From Luteibacter sp. 9135 (GTDB taxonomy: Bacteria; Pseudomonadota; Gammaproteobacteria; Xanthomonadales; Rhodanobacteraceae): a stretch of DNA of 64,000 nucleotides. The position numbers were made by a program, and so were the translations under genes. Of the stretch, positions 50,320-60,312 are shown one piece after another. Location: contig NZ_JQNB01000001.1 in the NCBI RefSeq assembly GCF_000745005.1, positions 868,001 to 932,000 on the forward strand. Direction: 5' to 3'. The number at the start of each line of letters is the position of its first letter. Position 1 is the first letter of the stretch. Under the pieces are notes generated by a model. That model was not told the DNA's origin and ran no database searches. It saw only the letters and a program-made list of their open reading frames with translations.

Positions 50320-52806
50320 GTGTTGCAGTATTCGCTTCGCGGGCGCCGGCGCATGCTTACCGGCGCGCTCGCGCTGACACTCGCCGTCCGCGCCGCGCAA
50401 GCCATGGGCGCCCCTGCCGGGGCGTCCGCAGGAGCGACGCTGCCGTTCGCCATCGCGCCGCAACCGCTGACCACGGCGCTGCTGGCGTGGGGCAGGCAAG
50501 CCAACGTGCAGGTGCTGACCGCCTCCGGCTCGATCGCCAGCTGGCGATCCGCCGGTGCACAGGGAATGCTCACCCCGGATGCCGCTCTCGACCAGCTGCT
50601 GCGGGGCACCGACCTCGAGCGCGAGTCCTACGATGCCAGCACGGTGGTGGTGCGCCAGCGCCAGCAAGCCGGCAACGCGACACCGGCACCCGCCGATCCG
50701 GCGGTGGCGTTCGATCCGGGCGCCGTGGTGCCGCTGGCCACGGTGGACGTGCAGGGCCTGGTGCAGGACGTCGGCTTCAAGGCCGACACCACCCGCAGCG
50801 CCACGCGCAACGACGCGCACCTGATGGACGTGCCGCAGTCGATTTCCGTGGTGACCCGCGATGCGATTGCGTCACAGCAGGCGGTGGGGATCGGCGACGT
50901 GGCGCGCTATGTCGCCGGCGTGCAATACGTGGACGGCTACGGCGGCGCGCCGCTGTTTCTCATCCGTGGTTTCGACGCCGGGCACGGCATGACCGACGGC
51001 ATGCCCAACGGCATCGCGCGCACGGAAGACCTGCCGCCGCTGATCGGCATCGAGCGCGTGGAAGTGCTGCGCGGACCCGAGGCCATCCTGGGCGACGCGT
51101 CGCGGAACAACAACTTCGGCGGCTCGATCAACGTGGTGATGAAGCGGCCCCAGGCGGAGCCGGTGCGCACGCTCACCTATTCTGCGGGCCGCTACGACGG
51201 CGGCCGGCTGGGCGTGGACCTGGCCGGCACCGCATCCACCGATGGCTCGGTCACTTACCGCGTGGTGGCTGCGGGACAACGCGGCCAGACCACACCCCGT
51301 GGCGACGGTGGCGGTCGCGGCGCCTACCTCGCACCGTCGCTCGCATGGGCCGATGAGCGTACCCGCGTGATGGGCGGCGTGGAGTTCGTCGACAACCGCG
51401 TGCCCGGCCCGGAGCACACCGTGCTGCTGGGTCCGTCGTTGTCCGCGGCGTCGCCCTACCGCTCCGTCCCTGGCACGCCGGGCGACACGTCGACGTATCG
51501 CACCGGCCGCGCGGTGTTCGAGCTCGACCATGCGTTCGACGACTGGACCCTGCACAGCCAGGGCCAGTACGTGCGCCAGCGCAGCAACGGCAACAGCTGG
51601 TCGTACGTGTCGAGCGAGTTCGGCACCCGCGATGCCGTGCTCTCACCGGTGGCACGCACCTTCCGCTACACGGGCACCTACTGGACCTGGCAGAACGACC
51701 TCACCCGCCGCTTCGGGCAGGGTGACGTGACACACACCGTGTTGCTAGGCTTCGACCTGGCCCGCACCCATGCGGGTGACGGCGGCAGCGGCAGCACCAC
51801 CCAGACCGATGGCAGCGACAGCGAGACGGTCGGCGACCGCGAGGCATTCGTCGCCACGCGGCCACTGGCCTACGACCTGCGCACCGGCACGGCATTTTCC
51901 GCGCGGTTCAACGCCTTGCTGGCGCCCGTGAGCACCACCGTGCAGACCCTGGGCGGATCGTGGCAGACCAACGCCGGCGCCTACCTGCAGGACCAGATCG
52001 TCATCGGCGACCGCTGGAACGTGCTGGCCGCGTTACGGCGCACCACCTACCGGCTGGAAACGCACTGGACCGACGGCAGCCCGCGCACCCTGCGCAAGGC
52101 ACGCTGGATTCCGAAGCTGGGCGTGGTCTACAAGCTGTCGCCGGAGGTGGCCCTGTATGCGGACAGCTCCACCGGTTTCCAGCCCGATCCGCTGCTGGGC
52201 AAGGACGGCCAGCCGCTGCCCGTGGCCACCTCCCGACAGCTGGAGGCGGGCGGCAAGTTCGAGCTGTTCGACCATCGCGCCCGCCTGACCGCCGCGGTGT
52301 ATCGCATACGCGTGGACCACAGCGTGGACCTGGTCTCGCCGGAGGCGCCGTTCTTCGCCACGCCCGGCCCCGGCCAGACCAATCGCGGCGTGGAGCTGGA
52401 ACTGTCCGGCCGCATCGCCGACGGCCTGGACGTCATCGCCAGCGTCACCGAGGCACGCATCCACAACAACGACGATACGCGACCCACCGGCTCGCCACGT
52501 CACCAGGCGGCCGTCTGGAGCAGCTACCGCTTCGGCAAGGGCGACATCAAGCCCTGGGGCGTCGCCGCGGGCATCCTGGCGCGAAGCCGCAGCATCGGCC
52601 GCACCAGCAACGACGGCCAGTATTTCGGCATTCCCGGGCAGGCCAGCGTGGAAGCGAACGTGTCGCGCTACGGCGAGCACTGGCAGCTGACGCTGGGCGT
52701 GAAGAACCTCTTCGCCCGCACGCTGTACGCGGTGAACTTCGACGAGACCTTCGTCCCCATCCGCCAGGGCCGCGTGGTGCTGCTGACCGGTTCGTACGAT
52801 TTCTAG
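50320..52806 (+). CDS. TonB-dependent transducer (FecA-type receptor)
   Basis: An 828-residue outer-membrane receptor starting at GTG 50320 (ATG 50353 is a shorter alternative). After the signal peptide (ALALTLAVRAAQAMGAPAG) there is an STN signalling domain (residues about 42-112: FAIAPQPLTTALLAWGRQAN to SYDASTVVVRQ). The plug follows (DVPQSISVVTRDAIASQQAV and ERVEVLRGPEAILGD), then a 22-strand barrel ending in RVVLLTGSYDF with terminal Phe. It imports an iron complex or similar nutrient and signals to the FecR-like protein; the ligand is unknown. It is about 20 bases after fecR and overlaps DUF535 convergently. Confidence 0.93.
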   Translation: MLQYSLRGRRRMLTGALALTLAVRAAQAMGAPAGASAGATLPFAIAPQPLTTALLAWGRQANVQVLTASGSIASWRSAGAQGMLTPDAALDQLLRGTDLERESYDASTVVVRQRQQAGNATPAPADPAVAFDPGAVVPLATVDVQGLVQDVGFKADTTRSATRNDAHLMDVPQSISVVTRDAIASQQAVGIGDVARYVAGVQYVDGYGGAPLFLIRGFDAGHGMTDGMPNGIARTEDLPPLIGIERVEVLRGPEAILGDASRNNNFGGSINVVMKRPQAEPVRTLTYSAGRYDGGRLGVDLAGTASTDGSVTYRVVAAGQRGQTTPRGDGGGRGAYLAPSLAWADERTRVMGGVEFVDNRVPGPEHTVLLGPSLSAASPYRSVPGTPGDTSTYRTGRAVFELDHAFDDWTLHSQGQYVRQRSNGNSWSYVSSEFGTRDAVLSPVARTFRYTGTYWTWQNDLTRRFGQGDVTHTVLLGFDLARTHAGDGGSGSTTQTDGSDSETVGDREAFVATRPLAYDLRTGTAFSARFNALLAPVSTTVQTLGGSWQTNAGAYLQDQIVIGDRWNVLAALRRTTYRLETHWTDGSPRTLRKARWIPKLGVVYKLSPEVALYADSSTGFQPDPLLGKDGQPLPVATSRQLEAGGKFELFDHRARLTAAVYRIRVDHSVDLVSPEAPFFATPGPGQTNRGVELELSGRIADGLDVIASVTEARIHNNDDTRPTGSPRHQAAVWSSYRFGKGDIKPWGVAAGILARSRSIGRTSNDGQYFGIPGQASVEANVSRYGEHWQLTLGVKNLFARTLYAVNFDETFVPIRQGRVVLLTGSYDF

Positions 52807-53735
52807 GCAGCACCCGCCCGGGTGAACGCCTGCAAGGCCGCGGCGCAGGCGTCCTGGCTGAAAGCCGCCCTTGTTTCGCCAACGGCAGCAGGCTCCCTGA
52901 GAGGGATGTCATGGCAACCGTCCGCGCCGGGCACGCCACCGTGCCGCCGCCAGAATCGGTCGTAAGCCGCCAACGTCACGCCGTCACGCCGTCCCAGCGG
53001 ATGGGCCTGGCGCGATACGCCACGCACGCGCTCGATGCCGTAATGGACCGCCAGTGAGCGGATCAGCGCCAGCAGGAGGTCGCGCGGACGCAGACCACCG
53101 GTGGCCCGGGTGAACCGGCCTATGGCCTCGCGCCCGAGGTAAGCCCACGAGCCGCGCATGGCCCCGATCAGCAGCCCCTCGACGCCACCGAAGGTGATCG
53201 TGCACGACGAAATCACCTCCTTGCCGTCGTTGAGCAGGAACAGGCCCAGTTCGCCCGTGGCGTCGTCTTCGGGGGCGCGCGCATGCAGGTAGGCCACGTT
53301 GCCGTCGCCGAGTGGCAGGGTGGCCAGGCGCACGTCGTGTCCGCGCACCAGCCGTTCGCGCAGGCGCTCGGGAAACTCCCGCGCGATGAAGCGGTAATGC
53401 GCTTCCACCAGCCGCGCACAGGTGGCGAGGTCGAAGTCACGGGAGATGTAGTGCCGCTGCCAGCGCTCGTAGACCTGGGGATTCAAAGCCGCCGCGGCCC
53501 GCAAGGTACGCGAGCGCCCGACCAGGTCCAGCCAGGCGGTCTGGCGACGGAACGCGGCCAGCGAGCGCAACAGGTACGCCAGCCGCGGCTCGGGCGCTGC
53601 GCCCTGCCGGCGCAGCGCCGCACGTCGCCGAAGATGGTCCAGGGCCAGCACCAGCGCGGCCCTCGGCCGCCGCGACCCGGCCCGGGCATGGGTGAGGTCG
53701 CGCATCGCCTGGGACGGGGGGTAGTGCGTCTGCAT
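52803..53735 (-). CDS. DUF535 (VirK/YbjX-like) family protein
   Basis: A 310-residue protein starting at ATG 53735 (MQTHYPPSQAMRDLTHARAG). The conserved DUF535 core is visible (RQTAWLDLVGRSRTLRAAAA, NPQVYERWQRHYISRDFDLA, VIVHDE-like SSCTITFGGVEGLLIGAM, GVSRQAHPLGRRDGVTLAAY). YbjX/VirK proteins have been linked to envelope stress and antimicrobial-peptide resistance in Enterobacteria; mechanism unknown. No signal or membrane segment seen. It lies 71 bases downstream of SURF1 on the same strand and its stop overlaps the TonB receptor end by 4 bases. Confidence 0.85.
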   Translation of the reverse strand: MQTHYPPSQAMRDLTHARAGSRRPRAALVLALDHLRRRAALRRQGAAPEPRLAYLLRSLAAFRRQTAWLDLVGRSRTLRAAAALNPQVYERWQRHYISRDFDLATCARLVEAHYRFIAREFPERLRERLVRGHDVRLATLPLGDGNVAYLHARAPEDDATGELGLFLLNDGKEVISSCTITFGGVEGLLIGAMRGSWAYLGREAIGRFTRATGGLRPRDLLLALIRSLAVHYGIERVRGVSRQAHPLGRRDGVTLAAYDRFWRRHGGVPGADGCHDIPLREPAAVGETRAAFSQDACAAALQAFTRAGAA

Positions 53736-53806
53736 CTACCCAAGACGTTCGGCAGGCTTCGGATTGAAATCGCTCGCCGTGCCGTGGGGTATACCCAGGC
53801 CGGGGA

Positions 53807-54589
53807 CTAGCGCGAAGCGCGCCTTTTCCGCTCATCCTTCCAAACCACCCAGCCACCGAGCAAGGTCATCAGGGCCAGCCCGTACCAGGTGATCGCGTAG
53901 CTGAGGTGGTTGTCCGGGAAGGCGATGACCGTGAGCCCACCCACGGGACCGTCGTTGCCATCGACATGGCCGGGGGACGAGGCGGCATCGGCATCGATGA
54001 AGTACGGCGCCGTGTCGCCAAGCGACTTCGCCCGGGCAATGGCGGCCACGTCGCGGGAATACCAGCGATCGCCCGCAGGGTCGTTGTCCTGCAGGAACGC
54101 ACCCTTCGGCTCGCTGATGCGCAGCAGGCCGGTGATCGTGGTTTCACCGACGGGCCCTGGCATGCAGCTGGCCTTGCCGCCGCACCAGGTGGTGGAGACG
54201 AAGCCACGGTTGATGAGGACCACATCGCCGGCAGGCGTGCGCAGCGGCGTCAGCAACCACGAACCCATGCCCAGCTCGGTGCTGGCACGCACGCGCACGC
54301 TCTTGTCCTGCAACAGCGTGCCGGTGATCGTCACCCGCCGGTATTCGTCGTCGGCCGTCGTGATCGTGGACCACTGGGGCCGGCCCGGAGCGGCGACGGG
54401 CTGCGCATGCACGCGCTGGTCCACGCGGGCGATGAGGTCGTGCTTCCAGGCCCGGCGATGCACCTGCCAGGTGCCCAGGGCCATGAAGCCGGTGAACAGC
54501 ACGAGGCCGCACAGCGCCAGCAACCCCAGAACGAAGACGCCGCGCGTTCGGCGCGGCGTCTTCGGCGTGGTTGGAACATCCGCGCTCAA
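53807..54589 (-). CDS. SURF1 family protein
   Basis: A 260-residue membrane protein, two helices flanking a periplasmic domain: VFVLGLLALCGLVLFTGFMA near residues 18-37 and SYAITWYGLALMTLLGGWVV near 228-247. The family motif is FMALGTWQVHRRAWKHDLI, with later INRGFVSTTW. SURF1 assists haem insertion into haem-copper oxidase subunit I. Its ATG overlaps the cyoD stop by 4 bases, so it is the fifth gene of the cyo operon, in the place of cyoE in E. coli. Confidence 0.92.
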   Translation of the reverse strand: MSADVPTTPKTPRRTRGVFVLGLLALCGLVLFTGFMALGTWQVHRRAWKHDLIARVDQRVHAQPVAAPGRPQWSTITTADDEYRRVTITGTLLQDKSVRVRASTELGMGSWLLTPLRTPAGDVVLINRGFVSTTWCGGKASCMPGPVGETTITGLLRISEPKGAFLQDNDPAGDRWYSRDVAAIARAKSLGDTAPYFIDADAASSPGHVDGNDGPVGGLTVIAFPDNHLSYAITWYGLALMTLLGGWVVWKDERKRRASR

Positions 54590-54993
54590 GGCAGGTTCTT
54601 GACCTGCTGCTCGGTCATGTCGTGGCTCATGCCCGGCATCATGTTCGAGTTGAGGTGGAACATGACCCAGATCGAGCCGGTGAGCGTGATCACCACCAGC
54701 ACGAGGGTGAAGATCAGCGCCAGCATGTTCCAGCCGCCTTCCGACTTCGTGTTCATGTGCAGGAAGTAGATCATGTGCACCACGATCTGGATGGCGGCGA
54801 AGAACATCACCACGATCGCCAGCGTCTGCGCATTCGGGATCACCTTGCCCATCACCAGCCAGAACGGCACCGCGGTGAGGAACACGGCGAGGAAGAACCC
54901 CGTCATGTAGCCCCTCAGCGTGCTGTGACTGGCGCCGTCGTCGTGATCGTCGTGGTGGTCATGGTGGTCGTGCGATTCGATGTGCGCGCTCAC
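54586..54993 (-). CDS. cyoD: Cytochrome bo quinol oxidase subunit IV
   Basis: A 135-residue membrane protein starting at GTG 54993, coupled to cyoC (GTGA). The N-terminus is His/Asp-rich ([16 protein letters not shown]), longer and more charged than in E. coli. Three helices follow, with [40 protein letters not shown] and [20 protein letters not shown]. It stabilises the oxidase complex. Its stop overlaps SURF1. Confidence 0.95.
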   Translation of the reverse strand: MSAHIESHDHHDHHDDHDDGASHSTLRGYMTGFFLAVFLTAVPFWLVMGKVIPNAQTLAIVVMFFAAIQIVVHMIYFLHMNTKSEGGWNMLALIFTLVLVVITLTGSIWVMFHLNSNMMPGMSHDMTEQQVKNLP

Positions 54994-55625
54994 GGCAGCA
55001 CTCCCATCAGGTAAACGAAGGTGAAGACGCCGATCCAGACCACGTCGAGGAAGTGCCAGAACATCGACAGGCACATGATGCGACGCTTGTTGGCGGCGGT
55101 GAGGCCGAGGCGGCCCACCTGGAACAGCAGCGTGACCAGCCAGATGATGCCGAAGGTCACGTGCAGGCCGTGGGTGCCGACCAGGGTGAAGAACGAGGAA
55201 AGGAACGCACTGCGCTGCGGACCGGCACCCTCGTGGATGAGATGAGCGAACTCGTACATCTCGATACCGAGGAACGCCAGGCCGAACAGGCCGGTGATGA
55301 CCAGCCAGGCCATCATCGTGCCCTTGCGGTTCTTCTGCATCTCCAGCACGGCGAAGCCGTAGGTGATGGAAGAAAGCAGCAGCATCGTCGTGTTGATCGC
55401 GACCAGCGGAAGCTCGAACAGGTCGGCACCCGAAGGGCCGCCCGCGTAGCTGCGGCCGAGCACGCCGTACACGGCGAACAGGGTGGCGAAGATGAGGCAA
55501 TCGCTCATCAGGTAGATCCAGAACCCGAGCAACGTGCCGTTGGCCGGGTGGTGGTCTTCCTTCATCCAGAACTCGAGGTCCTGGCCATCCGCGACGGTGG
55601 CGGGCGTAGCGTGCATATCAGACAT
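54990..55625 (-). CDS. cyoC: Cytochrome bo quinol oxidase subunit III
   Basis: A 211-residue five-helix protein starting at ATG 55625 ([20 protein letters not shown]); the start codon lies within the last codons of cyoB (8-base overlap). Motifs include [20 protein letters not shown] and [20 protein letters not shown], typical of CyoC/CoxIII. It is part of the inner-membrane haem-copper oxidase that reduces oxygen to water with ubiquinol. Confidence 0.96.
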   Translation of the reverse strand: MSDMHATPATVADGQDLEFWMKEDHHPANGTLLGFWIYLMSDCLIFATLFAVYGVLGRSYAGGPSGADLFELPLVAINTTMLLLSSITYGFAVLEMQKNRKGTMMAWLVITGLFGLAFLGIEMYEFAHLIHEGAGPQRSAFLSSFFTLVGTHGLHVTFGIIWLVTLLFQVGRLGLTAANKRRIMCLSMFWHFLDVVWIGVFTFVYLMGVLP

Positions 55626-57618
55626 GGGCGGCAAGCTCTTCCGTGCGGATGGCTTCGGTACGAGCCACTTCGTCGGCGGGGATGTAGTAGTCGCGCTTGT
55701 AGTTGAACGTGTGGCCGATCGCGGTGACCAGCAGGCCGAGGAAGGCCAGGCCGGCGACCAGGAACATGTGCCAGATCATGGCGAAGCCCAGCACGAAGGC
55801 GAAGCCCGCGATGATGATGCCCGCGCCGGTGTTCTTCGGCATGTGGATGGGCAGGTAGCCTTCCGTGCGGCGCGCGTGGTTACGCTCCTTCATGTCCCAC
55901 CAGGCATCCGACTCGTGGATGATCGGGGTGAACGCGAAGTTGTAGTCCGGCGGCGGCGACGAGGTGGACCACTCCAGCGTGCGGCCATGCCACGGATCGC
56001 CGGTGACGTCGCGCAGCTTCTCGCGGTTGCGGATGCTGACGAAGATCTGCACGAGGAACGAGCCGATGCCCAGGGCGATCAGCACCGCGCCGAACGCGGC
56101 CAGGCGGAACCAGATGGCCAGCGACGGGTCCTCGAAGTGGTTGATGCGGCGGGTGACACCCATGAAGCCGAGCACGTACAGCGGCATGAAGGCGAAGTAG
56201 AAGCCCACCAGCCAGAACCAGAACGAGCACTTGCCCCAGAACGGGTCGAGACGGAAGCCGAAGGCCTTCGGGAACCAGTAGTTGATCGCCGCGAAGACGC
56301 CGAAGACCACACCGCCGATGATCACGTTATGGAAGTGCGCGATAAGGAACAGGCTGTTGTGCAGCAGGAAGTCGGCCGGGGGCACGGCCAGCATGACGCC
56401 GGTCATGCCGCCGATGACGAAGGTGACCATGAAGCCCATCGTCCACAGCATCGGCACGTCGAACTGGATGCGGCCACGGTACATCGTGAACAGCCAGTTG
56501 AAGATCTTCGCGCCCGTGGGGATCGAGATGATCATCGTGGTGATGCCGAAGAACGAGTTGACGCTGGCGCCGGAGCCCATGGTGAAGAAGTGGTGCAGCC
56601 AGACCAGGTACGACAGCACGGTGATCACCACCGTGGCGTAGACCATCGAGGCGTAACCGAACAGGCGCTTGCGGCTGAACGTGGACACGATTTCGGAGAA
56701 CACGCCGAACACCGGCAGGATCAGGATGTAGACCTCGGGATGGCCCCAGATCCAGATCAGGTTCACGTACATCATGGCGTTGCCGCCGAAGTCGTTCGTG
56801 AAGAAGTTGGTACCGATGTAACGATCCAGGGCCAGCAGCACCAGTACGGCCGTTAGCACCGGGAACGCGGCGACGATGAGCACGTTGGTGCACAGCGAGG
56901 TCCAGGTGAAGACGGGCATCTTCATCATGGACATGCCGGGCGCACGCATCTTGACGATGGTGGCGATCAGGTTGATGCCGGACAGCGTGGTGCCCACGCC
57001 GGCCACCTGCAACGACCATATGTAGTAATCCACCCCGACATCCGGACTGGCCGCGAGGCCGGACAACGGCGGGTAGGCCAGCCAGCCGGTGCGGGCGAAC
57101 TCGCCGACGAACAGCGACGCCATGACCAGCAGCGCGCCGGACACGGTCATCCAGAAGCTGAAGTTGTTGAGGAACGGGAAGGCGACGTCGCGCGCGCCGA
57201 TCTGCAGCGGCACCACGTAGTTCATCAGGCCGGTGACCAGCGGCATCGCCACGAAGAAGATCATGATCACGCCGTGGGCGGTGAAGATCTGGTCGTAGTG
57301 GTGCGGTGGGAGGAAACCGGGGTTGTCGCCGAAGGCGATCGCCTGCTGGGCGCGCATCATCAGGGCGTCCGCGAAACCACGCAGCAGCATGATGATGCCC
57401 AGCACCATGTACATGATGCCGATCTTCTTGTGGTCGATGCTGGTGAACCACTCTTTCCAGAGGTAGCCCCACAACTTGTACTTGGTGATCAGGCCGAGCA
57501 CCACCAGGCCGCCGAGGGCGACGCCCGCGAACGTGGCGATCAGGATGGGCTCGTGGTACGGGATCGCCTCGATGGTGAGGCGTCCGAAGATCAGTTTGGC
57601 TAGATCGGGCATGTTCAT
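55618..57618 (-). CDS. cyoB: Cytochrome bo quinol oxidase subunit I
   Basis: A 666-residue, roughly fifteen-helix catalytic subunit starting at ATG 57618 ([20 protein letters not shown]). Redox-site residues are visible: [16 protein letters not shown] (low-spin haem His), [18 protein letters not shown] (CuB His and the cross-linked Tyr), [12 protein letters not shown] (two CuB His) and [13 protein letters not shown] (haem-O and low-spin His). It pumps protons while reducing oxygen. The gap to cyoA is 43 bases. Confidence 0.98.
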   Translation of the reverse strand: MNMPDLAKLIFGRLTIEAIPYHEPILIATFAGVALGGLVVLGLITKYKLWGYLWKEWFTSIDHKKIGIMYMVLGIIMLLRGFADALMMRAQQAIAFGDNPGFLPPHHYDQIFTAHGVIMIFFVAMPLVTGLMNYVVPLQIGARDVAFPFLNNFSFWMTVSGALLVMASLFVGEFARTGWLAYPPLSGLAASPDVGVDYYIWSLQVAGVGTTLSGINLIATIVKMRAPGMSMMKMPVFTWTSLCTNVLIVAAFPVLTAVLVLLALDRYIGTNFFTNDFGGNAMMYVNLIWIWGHPEVYILILPVFGVFSEIVSTFSRKRLFGYASMVYATVVITVLSYLVWLHHFFTMGSGASVNSFFGITTMIISIPTGAKIFNWLFTMYRGRIQFDVPMLWTMGFMVTFVIGGMTGVMLAVPPADFLLHNSLFLIAHFHNVIIGGVVFGVFAAINYWFPKAFGFRLDPFWGKCSFWFWLVGFYFAFMPLYVLGFMGVTRRINHFEDPSLAIWFRLAAFGAVLIALGIGSFLVQIFVSIRNREKLRDVTGDPWHGRTLEWSTSSPPPDYNFAFTPIIHESDAWWDMKERNHARRTEGYLPIHMPKNTGAGIIIAGFAFVLGFAMIWHMFLVAGLAFLGLLVTAIGHTFNYKRDYYIPADEVARTEAIRTEELAAHV

Positions 57619-57661
57619 TACCGGACTCGCTAAGGCTTGAATCGAAATCAGGCGGCCGCTG

Positions 57662-58735
57662 TTACAGCGGACGTCCGGCAGGGGAGATCGGCTGGCCGGC
57701 GCTGCCGGTGCCGACGCACAGCGCACCCACATAACGGGGGCCGGCGGTATCCAGGCCCACCCGCGCGCGGGTGGCGGCATCCAGCGAGGTGACGTTGTAG
57801 GTACCCACCACGCCCTGGCCACCCTGCTTGTCGATCGCCATCATGTCGCTCTGGCACATGCGGTTGGACTCGACGCAGCGGTTGAGGATGGCGTTATAGA
57901 GGCTGGGGGCCACGCTGCCGTAGAAATGCACGGGCTCTTTCTCGCTGGGCTGCTCGAGCTTGAGGTAGTCCTCGCGGCTGAGCGTGTCGCCGCTGGCCTT
58001 GGCCTTCGCCACCCAGGCGGCGAAATCGGCGTCGGACAGGCTGTGGAAGCGGAAACGCATGTCCGAGAAGCCGGCGCCGCTGTAGTTGGCGGAAATGCCC
58101 TCGAAGTCGCCCGTCTTGTTCATGACCGCGTGCAGCTTGGTCTCCATGCCGGGCATGGCGTAGATCATGCCGGCCATGGACGGCACGAAGAAGGCGTTCA
58201 TCACCGACGATGCCGTGATATGGAACTCGATCGGGCGATCGACCGGGGCGGCCATCTCGTTGACCGTGGCGATGCCCTGCTCCGGGTAGAGGAACAGCCA
58301 TTTCCAGTCCAGGGCCACCACCTCGACCACCAGCGGCTTCGTGCCCGCCGGGACCGAACGGGAGGCGTCGATCTGGTCGAGCGGACGGTAGGGGTCGAGC
58401 TTGTGCGTGCTGGTCCAGGTGATGGCGCCCAGCGCGATGATGATCAGCAGCGGGGCGGACCAGATCAGCAGCTCCAGCACCGTGGAGTGGTTCCAGTCCG
58501 GATCGTAGCCGCCGTGATTCTTGTTTTTCTCGCTGTACTTCCAGGCGAACAGGAAGGTCATCACGATGACGGGGATGATGATGATGAGCATCAGCACCAC
58601 GGAAATCATGATCAGGTCGCGCTGCTGCCTTGCGACGTCGCCCGAGGGGCTGAACAGCACGGCATCGCAGCCCGACAGGAGCAGGGCAAGGGCGGGGATA
58701 AGCAATCCGCGCAACATCTTCATGGACATTCGCAT
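57662..58735 (-). CDS. cyoA: Cytochrome bo quinol oxidase subunit II
   Basis: A 357-residue lipoprotein-type subunit. Three nearby ATGs (58735, 58729, 58723) could start it; the longest is listed. The lipobox LALLLSGC places the lipidated Cys near residue 24, then two helices ([40 protein letters not shown]) and a periplasmic cupredoxin-like domain with [20 protein letters not shown]. CuA ligands are absent, as expected for a quinol rather than cytochrome c oxidase. First gene of the cyoABCD-SURF1 operon. Confidence 0.96.
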   Translation of the reverse strand: MRMSMKMLRGLLIPALALLLSGCDAVLFSPSGDVARQQRDLIMISVVLMLIIIIPVIVMTFLFAWKYSEKNKNHGGYDPDWNHSTVLELLIWSAPLLIIIALGAITWTSTHKLDPYRPLDQIDASRSVPAGTKPLVVEVVALDWKWLFLYPEQGIATVNEMAAPVDRPIEFHITASSVMNAFFVPSMAGMIYAMPGMETKLHAVMNKTGDFEGISANYSGAGFSDMRFRFHSLSDADFAAWVAKAKASGDTLSREDYLKLEQPSEKEPVHFYGSVAPSLYNAILNRCVESNRMCQSDMMAIDKQGGQGVVGTYNVTSLDAATRARVGLDTAGPRYVGALCVGTGSAGQPISPAGRPL

Positions 58736-58756
58736 GAGGGAGGCAACCGTGGGGAC

Positions 58757-58785
58757 ATTAAAATTTACGCTCAACAGGCCGCCAA
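58757..58785 (-). promoter_or_regulatory. Candidate sigma-70 promoter of the cyo operon
   Basis: On the minus strand TTGGCG (58785-58780), a 17-base spacer and TTTAAT (58762-58757) sit about 22 bases upstream of the first cyoA ATG. The -10 matches 5 of 6 and the -35 4 of 6. If used, the transcript leader is very short for the 58735 start, which favours one of the downstream ATGs. Confidence 0.45.
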
Positions 58786-58903
58786 GGCCATAGGACACAT
58801 TGTCCCATGGCGCCAGGTCGACGTCCCGTGGTGCCCGTTCGACGCGCCATTGACCTTCCGCTTCGCTATGCTGTAGCCAACTATCCACCCGGGCCGAGCC
58901 AGG

Positions 58904-60247
58904 ATGACCACCATTTCGCATGCGCACGAGGGCGCCGCGGGCGCCGAGCAGGACGTCCGCCGCCAACACCAGACCAGCCACGCCCCGGTCGCCCCGGGCG
59001 AAATCGCGGTCGGCGTGGTTATCGGCCGGGCCTCGGAATACTTCGACTTCTTCACGTACGGCATCGCGTCCGTGCTCGTGTTCCCGTCGGTGTTCTTTCC
59101 GTTCCTCAGCCCGCTGGACGGCATCCTGCTGGCCTTCACGATTTTTTCATTCGCCTTTATCGCGCGGCCTATCGGCACTACCCTGTTCATGGCCATCCAG
59201 CGCACCTGGAGCCGCAGCACCAAGCTGACGGTCGCGCTGTTCCTGCTGGGCACGTCCACGGTCAGCATCGCCTTCCTGCCGGCCAATACGAATGGCGGCT
59301 ACACGGTCATCGTGATCCTGTCACTGCTGCGGTTCCTGCAGGGCATCGCGCTGGGCGGCTCGTGGGACGGCCTGCCGTCCCTGCTGTCGCTCAATGCACC
59401 CAAGGAAAAACGCGGTTGGTACGCCATGCTGGGCCAGCTGGGCGCGCCGGTCGGCTTCCTGATCGCGGGCTCGCTGTTCCTGTTCCTGCACACCCAGCTG
59501 TCCCGTGAGGATTTCCTCGGCTGGGGCTGGCGTTACCCGTTCTTCGTGGCATTCGCCATCAACGTGGTGGCCCTGTTCGCCCGCCTGCGCCTGGTGGTCA
59601 CCGAGGAATACACCCAGCTGCTCGAAGAGGGCCAGCTGGAGCCGATCGGCATCATCGAGATGTTCCAGGCCCAGGGCTACAACCTGTTCATCGGCGCCTT
59701 CGCCGCCCTGGCCAGCTATGCCCTGTTCCACATCGTGACGATCTTCCCCCTGTCGTGGATCACGCTGAACCGCTCGCAGGACATCAACAACGTCCTGGTC
59801 GTGCAGATCGTAGGCGCCTTCCTGGCCGTGCTGGCCACGGTGGCCTCGGGCGTGCTGGCCGACAAGTTCGGCCGTCGCAACACGCTGGGCACCATGGCGG
59901 TGTTGATCGGCCTGTTCGCCATCGCCTCGCCCTGGCTGCTGGGTGGCGGCAAGGTGGCCCAGGACGCCTTCCTCCTGATCGGCTTCGCCCTGCTGGGCCT
60001 GTCGTACGGCCAGGCCGCAGGTACGGTGACCGCCAACTTCGCCAAGCGCTTCCGCTATACCGGCGCGGCCCTGACGTCCGATTTCGCCTGGTTGTTCGGT
60101 GCGGCTTTTGCCCCGCTGGTGGCACTGGGCCTGTCGATGCGCTTCGGCCTGGCCGCGGTCAGCGTCTACCTGCTGTCCGGCGCCGCCTGCACGCTGCTGG
60201 CGCTGCGCATCAACCGCTCGCTGGAAACCGACCGCAACAAGGCCTGA
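58904..60247 (+). CDS. MFS transporter, metabolite:H+ symporter-like
   Basis: A 447-residue protein with twelve predicted helices, starting at ATG 58904 (MTTISHAHEGAAGAEQDVRR). The MHS-type signature is present: VVIGRASEYFDFFTYGIASV, then FIARPIGTTLFMAIQRTWSR and LLRFLQGIALGGSWDGLPSL, and the second-half motif GVLADKFGRRNTLGTMAV. Relatives carry dicarboxylates, sugars or betaines; the substrate is unknown. It diverges from cyoA. Confidence 0.88.
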   Translation: MTTISHAHEGAAGAEQDVRRQHQTSHAPVAPGEIAVGVVIGRASEYFDFFTYGIASVLVFPSVFFPFLSPLDGILLAFTIFSFAFIARPIGTTLFMAIQRTWSRSTKLTVALFLLGTSTVSIAFLPANTNGGYTVIVILSLLRFLQGIALGGSWDGLPSLLSLNAPKEKRGWYAMLGQLGAPVGFLIAGSLFLFLHTQLSREDFLGWGWRYPFFVAFAINVVALFARLRLVVTEEYTQLLEEGQLEPIGIIEMFQAQGYNLFIGAFAALASYALFHIVTIFPLSWITLNRSQDINNVLVVQIVGAFLAVLATVASGVLADKFGRRNTLGTMAVLIGLFAIASPWLLGGGKVAQDAFLLIGFALLGLSYGQAAGTVTANFAKRFRYTGAALTSDFAWLFGAAFAPLVALGLSMRFGLAAVSVYLLSGAACTLLALRINRSLETDRNKA

Positions 60248-60259
60248 CAGGAAGCAAAT

Positions 60260-60284
60260 CCCCGCCCGATTCGCGTGGGCGGGG
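60260..60284 (+). terminator. GC-rich hairpin after the MFS gene
   Basis: CCCCGCCC (60260-60267) and GGGCGGGG (60277-60284) form an 8-bp stem 13 bases after the MFS stop, before ada. No U-run follows, so intrinsic termination is uncertain. Confidence 0.4.
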
Positions 60285-60312
60285 CCCGCCGGGGTGGCTT
60301 ACCCTGTGCCGC

